From Candidatus Aminicenantota bacterium (GTDB taxonomy: Bacteria > Acidobacteriota > Aminicenantia > JAMOAD01), in contig JALXDT010000149.1 in NCBI GenBank assembly GCA_027070475.1, forward strand, positions 1 through 19,911: 19,911 nucleotides of DNA, read 5' to 3'. Of the stretch, positions 14,647 through 19,911 are shown piece after piece. How positions within the stretch are numbered: position 1 is the stretch's first letter; each line of letters begins with the position of its first letter. Under the pieces are notes generated by a model. It was not told the origin of the DNA. It worked only from the letters and a program-made list of their open reading frames with translations, and searched no databases. The translations under genes were made by a program, and so were the position numbers.

Positions 14647-15642
14647 ATGATAAAATCCTTAACAATGAAAGGAACTATAAAATATTATAAAAGATTGTTA
14701 GGTTTATACTTTGAGTATATCAGAAGAAAAACTGTTTTAAAAAATTTGCCTGTTCGCTTGTGGATTGAGCTTTCCTCTGATTGTAATCTTAAATGCGTAA
14801 TGTGCCCTAATAAGGATCTTCCTGATGAGCAGAGAGGTTATATGGATTTTAAAGTTTTTAAAAAGCTTGTTGATGAAGCACAGGAGTATATTTTCGATGT
14901 AAGCTTACTTCATAGAGGAGAGAGTCTTCTTCATCCAGAATTTGTAAAATTCTTACACTATGTCACAAAGTATAAATGGAGAACAAAGCTTCATACCAAT
15001 GGAACTGTTCTGACAAAAGAATTATCAAAAGAGATTATAAGATCTGGTCTTGATAGAATTTCATTTTCCTTTGATGGTTATACACCGAAGACATATGAGA
15101 AGATACGTGTAGGTGCCAAATTTGATGAGGTAGTGGAAAATATAAGAAATCTTCTGATATTAAAAAAGGAGATGAACTCCAAATACCCTATAGTCGCTAT
15201 AGAACTCATAGATTTCCCAAACTCCGAGATTTCGGATGTGGAAAAGCGGAAAGAATTTTTAAAAAATTTTGAGGGTTTAAACTTAGATGAACTTGTAGTT
15301 AAGAAAATCCATAATTGGGCAGGGTATGTAAGATTAAAAAACAAAAAGATAAAGTTCACTCCCTGTACCTTTCTCTGGCATGGAATAATTGTTTTATGGA
15401 ATGGAAGAGCAATGCCATGTTCCCAGGATTTCTTTGAATACTATCCCCTTGAAAACATACAGGATATGTCTTTAAAAGAGATCTGGAATGGGGAAAGATT
15501 AGTCCATCTCAGAGAAAAGCATGCAAAACAGGATATTGCAGACCTTCAAACATGCAATAATTGTGATAGGGTGTGGAGAAAAACATTTATGGGGATTCCC
15601 ACAGAATATCTTTTTGATCTCTTGAAAGGAAAAATGCCCTGA
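14647..15642 (+). CDS. Radical SAM protein with reduced SPASM domain
   Basis: This 331-residue protein has the radical SAM cluster motif C46-x3-C50-x2-C53 (CNLKCVMC) and a variant of the GGEP motif, RGESLLHP (90-97). A C-terminal SPASM-like segment has only four cysteines: C240, C258, C303 and C306. Full SPASM domains use seven cysteines for two auxiliary clusters, so one auxiliary [4Fe-4S] cluster, or an unusual site, is expected. SPASM proteins modify peptides, other enzymes or small molecules; no precursor peptide gene is seen beside it, so the substrate is unknown. A second ATG 18 bases downstream is an alternative start. The ribosome-binding site is weak (AAAAGG). The gene stands alone and converges on the polyamine operon. 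Confidence 0.88.
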   Translation: MIKSLTMKGTIKYYKRLLGLYFEYIRRKTVLKNLPVRLWIELSSDCNLKCVMCPNKDLPDEQRGYMDFKVFKKLVDEAQEYIFDVSLLHRGESLLHPEFVKFLHYVTKYKWRTKLHTNGTVLTKELSKEIIRSGLDRISFSFDGYTPKTYEKIRVGAKFDEVVENIRNLLILKKEMNSKYPIVAIELIDFPNSEISDVEKRKEFLKNFEGLNLDELVVKKIHNWAGYVRLKNKKIKFTPCTFLWHGIIVLWNGRAMPCSQDFFEYYPLENIQDMSLKEIWNGERLVHLREKHAKQDIADLQTCNNCDRVWRKTFMGIPTEYLFDLLKGKMP

Positions 15643-15644
15643 TT

Positions 15645-16601
15645 TTATCTATTTAAGAGTTTTGTCCTCTCTGAAAGTCCTCTTATAAAGGTTTTGTTTC
15701 CGTGTTTTAGGAGCTTTATTTTTTCTTCACTTTCAAGTTTTTTTATTGCCTTCTCTATTTTCTCATCTGATTCTTTTACAGAATTTTTCAAAAGCTGAAG
15801 ACTTATCGGATGTCTCCTTGATACTGAAATTATTAGTTCTTCCAGAGAATCATAAGCTTCCGGGTCAATAATCCCGCTGGCTGAAAAATTTATAAACTCT
15901 GCCTCCGGAATGTATTTTTCAACAATATGAAAAGCTGATATGTCGGGAGATTCAACCCAGCTGTCGGCCGGAGGTCTTACGGGAATATTTATAAAAATTC
16001 TGTCAGGTTTCAATTTTTTAAAATATTCGGAAAGAGCGGAAATTTCCTTTTCACTATCATTCAAACCCTTTACAAGCATAACCTCCGCCCAAAATTCACC
16101 TTTAACACTCTTCCTTGTCAAAAGCAAACCTTCAAGAATCTTTTCCAATTTCAAATCACGGTGGGGTCTATTAATTTTTTTAAAGGTTTCAGGAATAACA
16201 GTATCAACAGTCGGCAAAATCACATCAACATCTGAAACACTATCTCTCACCTCTTTAAGATAAAGAAGGGAGCCATTTGTGATAAGAGCCACAGGGGGTA
16301 AAAAAGTTTCCTTTATAAAATTTATCAACTCCCCCAACTTTGAATACAGCAGAGGCTCACCCTCTCCGACTATTGTTATATAATCCGGAAGATTTCTTAC
16401 ATTTTGAAAAAAATCCACCAACTCAGCTTCAATTTCATCCAAAGGAAAATACTCTTTTATCTCATTCTTTAAATCTGACGTTTTCCCAAGCTGACAATAT
16501 ACGCATGAGTAATTACAGGTTTTAAGAGGGATAGGATTTATCCCCAGTGAATTGCCCAGTCTCCTTGATGGAACAGGGCCGAATATATATTTTGGATTCA
16601 T
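15645..16601 (-). CDS. TYW1-like (COG0731-type) radical SAM protein
   Basis: The 318-residue protein begins with FGPVPSRRLGNSLGINPIP, the hallmark of a widespread radical SAM group related to TYW1 wyosine synthase. The cluster motif is C29-x3-C33-x2-C36 (CNYSCVYC) and GEGEPLL lies at residues 79-85. The last 70 or so residues look like a winged helix (helix pairs ending KLESEEKIKLLKHGNK), suggesting DNA or RNA contact. True wyosine synthesis is archaeal and eukaryotic, so the substrate of the bacterial group is unclear. It is the last gene of the polyamine operon, its ATG overlaps the SDR stop (TAATG), and it has an AAAGGAGGA site inside that gene. No terminator is visible downstream. Confidence 0.88.
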   Translation of the reverse strand: MNPKYIFGPVPSRRLGNSLGINPIPLKTCNYSCVYCQLGKTSDLKNEIKEYFPLDEIEAELVDFFQNVRNLPDYITIVGEGEPLLYSKLGELINFIKETFLPPVALITNGSLLYLKEVRDSVSDVDVILPTVDTVIPETFKKINRPHRDLKLEKILEGLLLTRKSVKGEFWAEVMLVKGLNDSEKEISALSEYFKKLKPDRIFINIPVRPPADSWVESPDISAFHIVEKYIPEAEFINFSASGIIDPEAYDSLEELIISVSRRHPISLQLLKNSVKESDEKIEKAIKKLESEEKIKLLKHGNKTFIRGLSERTKLLNR

Positions 16602-17263
16602 TATTCCTCCTTTACAATATAATGTTTACCGCTGACACCTTTTTCCCCCATAATCTCATTAAGAATAGGAAACAGAGTTTTCTCTGATACGGGTTTACTC
16701 ATTGGATCGGGCTTTGCCCCTTTTACATATTCCGGGGAAATAAGGTTAATCTTAATATTTTTCTCTTTAATATCCCTTGATAAAGTTTCTGTTAAAATTT
16801 GAATACCGAATTTTGAAATTGCGTAGGGTAATACATTGGGAAAATAAAAATCTTTCTTTTCAAGATTATGAAATCCAATGTTTATTACACGGCCATACCC
16901 TTTTTCACTCATCAATTCAAGAGCCTTCTGAGTTGAAAAAAAGGTAAGCAAAAGATTATACTCAATAATCTCCTTCCACTCATAGTAGGTCTGATCTTTC
17001 CAATTTTTATAAATAAATGGACCGAAGTTGTTTATCAGAACATCAGGTTCTATAAAGGATATCTCTTCAATCCACTCTTCAATATTATTCATTTTAAACT
17101 CAAAATGAAATCCTTCCCCTCTGTATTTTGAGAGAATTGAATCAACACTGCTGTGGTGAGTTCCTCTATAGTGCAAAAAGAGAAAATCTCCTCTTTCTCC
17201 GTAGTATTTTACAAAAAGTTTTCCCAGAGGGGAGAGTGGGGCGGTTATTAAGACTTTTTTCAT
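16601..17263 (-). CDS. SDR-family reductase, pteridine-reductase-like
   Basis: This 220-residue protein has the short-chain dehydrogenase/reductase fold. The cofactor-binding turn is altered (TAPLSPLGK at residues 7-15 in place of TGxxxGIG). Other features are an HYR motif (31-33) that would favour NADPH, NNFG at 78-81 for NNAG, and the active-site pair Y147 and K151 (YAISK). The usual catalytic Ser position, in INIGFHN (127-133), is not Ser. The HYR-and-following-His pattern recalls FolM/pteridine reductase, but this is by-eye similarity. It is short for the family (usually about 240-250). Its start overlaps the end of the upstream aminopropyltransferase by 4 bases (ATGA). Substrate unknown; membership of the polyamine operon is clear. 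Confidence 0.78.
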   Translation of the reverse strand: MKKVLITAPLSPLGKLFVKYYGERGDFLFLHYRGTHHSSVDSILSKYRGEGFHFEFKMNNIEEWIEEISFIEPDVLINNFGPFIYKNWKDQTYYEWKEIIEYNLLLTFFSTQKALELMSEKGYGRVINIGFHNLEKKDFYFPNVLPYAISKFGIQILTETLSRDIKEKNIKINLISPEYVKGAKPDPMSKPVSEKTLFPILNEIMGEKGVSGKHYIVKEE

Positions 17264-18063
17264 ATTTCACTCATAAGAGAGCCTTTGAAGATTAACTCAT
17301 TATAATATTTTGTCTGAATATTATTTTCCCAAACAGAGTCTTTTATTGAATTTTTCTTTGAGAAAATTCCGTATGTCCATAAGCCTCCCGGATAAGTCGG
17401 GGTAATTCCGGTATAAAGATAAGAATCTTTAAAAAGATCTTTCACATCTTTAAAAAATTCTGAAATAAAGTTTTTGTGAAAAAGGTAGCTTCCCAATTGA
17501 GCGGATATTACTCCGTAATCATTAATACTGTCTTTCATCAATGAATAAAATTTGCGGGTAAAAAGAACTGATGAAGGGCCAAAAGGCTCAGATGAGTCAA
17601 CTATTATAACATCATATTTCTTATCAGTCTTTTTCAAAAACTCAATACCATCCTCTGTTATTATATTTGCTCTTTTATCATTAAAATAGGCTGCTATTTT
17701 AGGGAAAAATTCCTCTGATGCTTTTATCACTTCTTCGTCAATTTCCACAAGGTCAACACTCTCCACATTATGCTTTAAAACTTCCCTTAAAGTTCCTCCG
17801 TCTCCTCCACCTATGATAAGTACTTTTTTAGGATTTTCGGAAACAAAAAGGGGGGGATGTGCTATAGCTTCATGATAAAAGAACTCATCTTTTTCAGTGA
17901 TCATAACAAGCCCGTCAAGAATTAAAACATTACCCCAAAACTCATTATAAAAAACCTCAATCTTCTGATACTTTGATTTTAATTCTTTTAAAATCTTATC
18001 TTTTTTAAAACTGATATAAAACCCTTTATGATGATATTCCTTAAACCAAAATTCCTCTTTCAT
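17260..18063 (-). CDS. speE: Spermidine synthase-type aminopropyltransferase
   Basis: The protein has 267 residues. It transfers the aminopropyl group of decarboxylated S-adenosylmethionine to an amine, probably putrescine. Visible motifs are YHEAIAHPPLF near residues 63-73, the nucleotide loop GGGDGG (85-90), LVEIDEEV near 105-112, EDG (137-139) and VDSSEPFGPSSVLFT near 155-169. The canonical DSTDP is DSSEP here, a conservative Asp to Glu change close to the catalytic site. TPTYPGGLWTYG is typical of SpeE. It starts just 3 bases after the stop of the paralogous gene and lacks a strong ribosome-binding site, so translation is probably coupled. The exact amine acceptor cannot be read from sequence. 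Confidence 0.9.
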   Translation of the reverse strand: MKEEFWFKEYHHKGFYISFKKDKILKELKSKYQKIEVFYNEFWGNVLILDGLVMITEKDEFFYHEAIAHPPLFVSENPKKVLIIGGGDGGTLREVLKHNVESVDLVEIDEEVIKASEEFFPKIAAYFNDKRANIITEDGIEFLKKTDKKYDVIIVDSSEPFGPSSVLFTRKFYSLMKDSINDYGVISAQLGSYLFHKNFISEFFKDVKDLFKDSYLYTGITPTYPGGLWTYGIFSKKNSIKDSVWENNIQTKYYNELIFKGSLMSEI

Positions 18064-18066
18064 TTT

Positions 18067-18984
18067 TCAGAGTGTCCAGAAAAAAGGCGAATCATCTGTG
18101 GATATTATTCCCTTTTCAAGCTCCTTTTTTAGCTCTTTTGAAAGAACAGTCATTGACTCTATTAAATCATAATCAAGATGTTTCAGATTAATTGATCTAT
18201 CCGATAATCTTTCCTTTACTTTTTTTAATTCATTTTTAAAGTCCAAACCTTTTAAGGCCAAGTTGAATCCCCACATCATAGAAAAAGAGAAAAGGAAAAT
18301 CTGATAGGGGATGACTTCCGGAAAAACTTTTTTAAGTGTTTTATAATTTGTTGCCATAAATTGAGCAATACCCATAAAGGCAGATCCTGATTGTGCCACA
18401 AATATTCCATAATTATTAAGCCGATTATAAATTTTATTATAAAATTCCTTGGTAAAAAGAAAAACAGAAGGCCCCTCTTCAAGGGGTTCCGTTAGATCTG
18501 AAATTATTACATCAAATTTTTCTCCACCCTTTTCTATGTATTCCTTAGCGTCCCCTATTATAAGCTCAACACGGGGATCATCATAAGCTCCCTCTGACCA
18601 TTCTGGCATATACTCCTTACAATATTCCACTAATTCACCATCTATATCCACCATTACAGCTTTATCCAAATCTTTATATTTTAAAACTTCTCTGAGAGTT
18701 GCACCTTCGCCGCCGCCTATTATAAGGACTTTTTTGGGTTCAGGATGAAGAAGTAGGGCAGGGTGCACCAGTGCCTCATGATAAATATGCTCATCAATTT
18801 GAGCTGATTGGATTTTGGAGTCTAAAAACAGCGTTTTTCCTAAAAATCCAAGCTCAACAATATCTATCTTCTGGAACTTTGATTTTCCGCTAAAATATAC
18901 TTTTTCTACTCTATTAAGATAGCTTACACTATCTCCAAAATCCTCTCTGTACCAGAGGCCACTATTGTCGCTTTCGTCACTCAC
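18067..18984 (-). CDS. speE: Thermus-type aminopropyltransferase
   Basis: This 305-residue protein is a second aminopropyltransferase that by eye matches Thermus thermophilus SpeE and plant thermospermine synthase better than ordinary SpeE. It has GGGEGATLREVLKY (90-103), AVMVDIDGELVE (109-120), MPEWSEGAYDDPR (126-138), DLTEP (163-167) and the C-terminal STDDSPFFWTL. The Thermus enzyme makes N1-aminopropylagmatine, and relatives make thermospermine or branched long-chain polyamines. The start is GTG with a GGGAGG site located in the end of the decarboxylase gene, whose stop lies only 2 bases upstream. Tandem placement with the other paralogue suggests two successive or alternative aminopropyl additions. 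Product identity is uncertain. Confidence 0.9.
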   Translation of the reverse strand: MSDESDNSGLWYREDFGDSVSYLNRVEKVYFSGKSKFQKIDIVELGFLGKTLFLDSKIQSAQIDEHIYHEALVHPALLLHPEPKKVLIIGGGEGATLREVLKYKDLDKAVMVDIDGELVEYCKEYMPEWSEGAYDDPRVELIIGDAKEYIEKGGEKFDVIISDLTEPLEEGPSVFLFTKEFYNKIYNRLNNYGIFVAQSGSAFMGIAQFMATNYKTLKKVFPEVIPYQIFLFSFSMMWGFNLALKGLDFKNELKKVKERLSDRSINLKHLDYDLIESMTVLSKELKKELEKGIISTDDSPFFWTL

Positions 18985-18986
18985 GA

Positions 18987-19391
18987 TTAAACCGCCTCCC
19001 TTGCTATTTCGGTTTCAGAATCGGAAAGGGTCTTTTGGTTTACAAATGTACCTCTTTTTATTTCCATTGTGGAGAAATTTTTTGAATTAAGTGATTCACT
19101 AATCACATCAATAGCTCTGTCAACATCAACAGATGGATCACAGTAAAAAAGATCCACTGCTGCATAGTTATGCTCAGGCCAGGTGTGAATGGTATAGTGA
19201 GATTCTTCAATAACAACTACCCCTGAAACTCCGTAAGGTTGGAATTGATGAAAATTTGATGTTACTACCTTTGCCCCCGATTCTTCGGCAGCCCTTAATA
19301 AAACCCTTTCAATGTACTCAACAGATCTTAAACTCTCAGAATCACAGTTGTAGAATTCTACTAAAATGTGATTCCCCAATGCTTCCCGCAT
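18987..19391 (-). CDS. speH: S-adenosylmethionine decarboxylase proenzyme
   Basis: This 134-residue protein is the small prokaryotic (class 1B, Thermotoga/Bacillus-type) AdoMet decarboxylase. It self-cleaves at E63-S64 (EESHYTIHTWPE) to give a beta chain and an alpha chain with an N-terminal pyruvoyl group made from S64. H69 and C84 match Thermotoga maritima H68 and C83. The product, decarboxylated AdoMet, is the aminopropyl donor for the two following genes. ATG preceded by a very strong AAGGAGGTG site. It is the first large gene of the operon. A consensus promoter and a leader containing a short ORF lie upstream, which may be its control point. Confidence 0.95.
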   Translation of the reverse strand: MREALGNHILVEFYNCDSESLRSVEYIERVLLRAAEESGAKVVTSNFHQFQPYGVSGVVVIEESHYTIHTWPEHNYAAVDLFYCDPSVDVDRAIDVISESLNSKNFSTMEIKRGTFVNQKTLSDSETEIAREAV

Positions 19392-19415
19392 GGTACACCT
19401 CCTTAATTTTAATTT

Positions 19416-19463
19416 CTACAAATCATCAATAAAAAATAAAGATTTCTGGTTGCACTTTAACAC
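19416..19463 (-). CDS. Candidate 15-residue leader peptide of speH
   Basis: Between promoter and speH, a GTG codon (19461-19463) preceded by GGAGG at an ideal 6-base spacing opens a 15-codon ORF, MLKCNQKSLFFIDDL, ending in TAG 24 bases before the speH ATG. A small hairpin (GGTTTGC at 19465-19471 with GCAACC at 19448-19453) would cover part of its ribosome-binding site. The layout resembles regulatory leader peptides. No homologue is recognised and translation is unproven. Confidence 0.45.
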   Translation of the reverse strand: MLKCNQKSLFFIDDL

Positions 19464-19493
19464 GGCAAACCTCCAATTTATTTGAGAACCTAT

Positions 19494-19521
19494 ATTATAT
19501 CTTTTTTAAAAAAATAGTCAA
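19494..19521 (-). promoter_or_regulatory. Sigma70 promoter of the polyamine operon
   Basis: On the minus strand there is a TTGACT -35 box (19516-19521), a 16-base spacer made of T and A runs, and a perfect TATAAT -10 box (19494-19499). It begins 7 bases after the stop of the Fis-like gene. The start of transcription would be near 19487, giving a leader of about 95 bases. Confidence 0.85.
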
Positions 19522-19527
19522 TATGAT

Positions 19528-19764
19528 TTACTCAATTTCTATTGTTTCTTCGTCATTTATTCCTAATTTTTTTATTTTTAATCTAATAGTATTTCTATGA
19601 AGTTTGAGAAGTTTTGCAGCTTTAACTTTGTTGAACTTTGTTTTTTTCAGGGCTGTTTCAATCAATGTTTTTTCCATTTCATTCATAATATCCTTCAGAG
19701 ATAAATTGTTCTGAATTACGAAATTAGCTATCTCTTTAAGTTTGCCCTTCAAATTGTTTTCCAT
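19528..19764 (-). CDS. Small Fis-type HTH protein
   Basis: This 78-residue protein ends in a Fis/NtrC-type helix-turn-helix: ETALKKTKFNKVKAAKLLKL followed by HRNTIRLKIKKLGI (about residues 36-70). Fis-family proteins bind DNA as dimers and shape nucleoid structure or local transcription; the same HTH ends sigma54 activators. Here there is no AAA+ domain, so it is a stand-alone Fis-like protein, shorter than E. coli Fis (98 residues). The ribosome-binding site is weak (AAGAGAT), but its ATG lies inside the end of the preceding gene in another frame, suggesting coupling. A promoter for the polyamine operon follows directly. Confidence 0.85.
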   Translation of the reverse strand: MENNLKGKLKEIANFVIQNNLSLKDIMNEMEKTLIETALKKTKFNKVKAAKLLKLHRNTIRLKIKKLGINDEETIEIE

Positions 19765-19911
19765 TATATCTCTTAATTTTTTCTGTTTTTACAACATTTA
19801 TGATTTTTCTCCCATTTTCATAAACAAAGTAAGAAAAACTGTTTTGTTTTAATGTAATTTTACCAGATGCAAAAACTACCAGTATGTAAACGATAAAAAA
19901 AGAGACAAAAA
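19736..19911 (-). CDS. 3' end of an unrecognised gene, partial
   Basis: A minus-strand frame is open from the right edge of the window (first codon at 19909) to a TAA at 19736-19738, giving 57 residues. It starts with a hydrophobic segment (FVSFFIVYILVVFASG), like a signal peptide or membrane anchor. A polar, beta-rich tail follows with KITLKQNSFSYFVYENGRK and IINVVKTEKIKRYNG. It overlaps the start of the Fis-like gene by 29 bases in a different frame. No start codon is visible inside the window, so the gene continues beyond it. It may be a small exported protein; the family is unknown. Confidence 0.6.
   Translation of the reverse strand, partial: FVSFFIVYILVVFASGKITLKQNSFSYFVYENGRKIINVVKTEKIKRYNGKQFEGQT

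Noticed and set aside
14647..16601. The two radical SAM genes as one RiPP cluster
   Set aside because: They are convergent on opposite strands, belong to different families and have no precursor peptide or exporter nearby.
19392..19487. SAM riboswitch upstream of speH
   Set aside because: The leader is only about 95 bases, AT-rich, and shows no multi-helix junction or pseudoknot pattern of known SAM classes.

Overview
The window is an AT-rich bacterial chromosomal segment with dense, operon-style packing, strong GGAGG ribosome-binding sites and sigma70-like promoters. No rRNA, tRNA, CRISPR array or insertion sequence was seen. The organism cannot be named from this sequence. Four traits hint at a Gram-negative-type bacterium, possibly thermophilic and possibly Acidobacteriota-like or another deep-branching phylum: an isopropylmalate-isomerase-type (LeuCD-like) protein in the position of aconitase, a Thermus-type aminopropyltransferase, a secreted sortilin/BNR-repeat protein, and a Fis-type regulator. 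This assignment is inference.

Region 1 (1-7132, minus strand) is one seven-gene operon read from a TTGATA-17-TATAAT promoter at about 7104-7132 to a terminator at about 16-50. In transcription order it encodes a LutA-like Cys-rich protein, a LutB-like LUD/ferredoxin protein, citrate synthase, the two subunits of a LeuCD-type aconitase, NADP-type isocitrate dehydrogenase, and a zinc-ribbon/TPR protein. This covers acetyl-CoA plus oxaloacetate to 2-oxoglutarate, together with an iron-sulfur redox module that may feed carbon or electrons.

Region 2 (7133-11912) is mostly plus strand. It has a divergent intergenic region, a 955-residue secreted beta-propeller protein with Asp-box repeats and a perfect terminator hairpin, a doubtful short minus-strand ORF, and a TMEM43-family membrane protein with its own terminator.

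Region 3 (11930-14590, plus) is an SOS pair, lexA-dinB, overlapping by 8 bases. A TTGACA-17-TATATT promoter is followed by a GAAC-N7-GAAC direct repeat, which is the complement of the GTTC-N7-GTTC LexA box known from Alphaproteobacteria. An uncharacterised four-helix membrane protein follows, preceded by a tiny upstream ORF.

Region 4 (14647-15642, plus) is a lone radical SAM protein with a reduced SPASM-like C-terminus. It converges, with a 2-base gap, on region 5.

Region 5 (15645-19521, minus) is a polyamine operon: S-adenosylmethionine decarboxylase, a Thermus-type aminopropyltransferase, a spermidine-synthase-type aminopropyltransferase, a pteridine-reductase-like SDR protein and a TYW1-like (COG0731-type) radical SAM protein. 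Its mRNA leader contains a well-formed 15-codon ORF with its own ribosome-binding site, a candidate regulatory leader peptide. Upstream lie a small Fis-type HTH protein and the 3' end of a gene running off the right edge, overlapping out of frame.

The best candidates for something undescribed are the speH leader peptide, the LexA direct-repeat box in a non-alphaproteobacterial-looking context, and the coupling of a degenerate LutA/LutB pair to an operon for the oxidative branch of the TCA cycle. No clear wholly new defence or mobile system was found.
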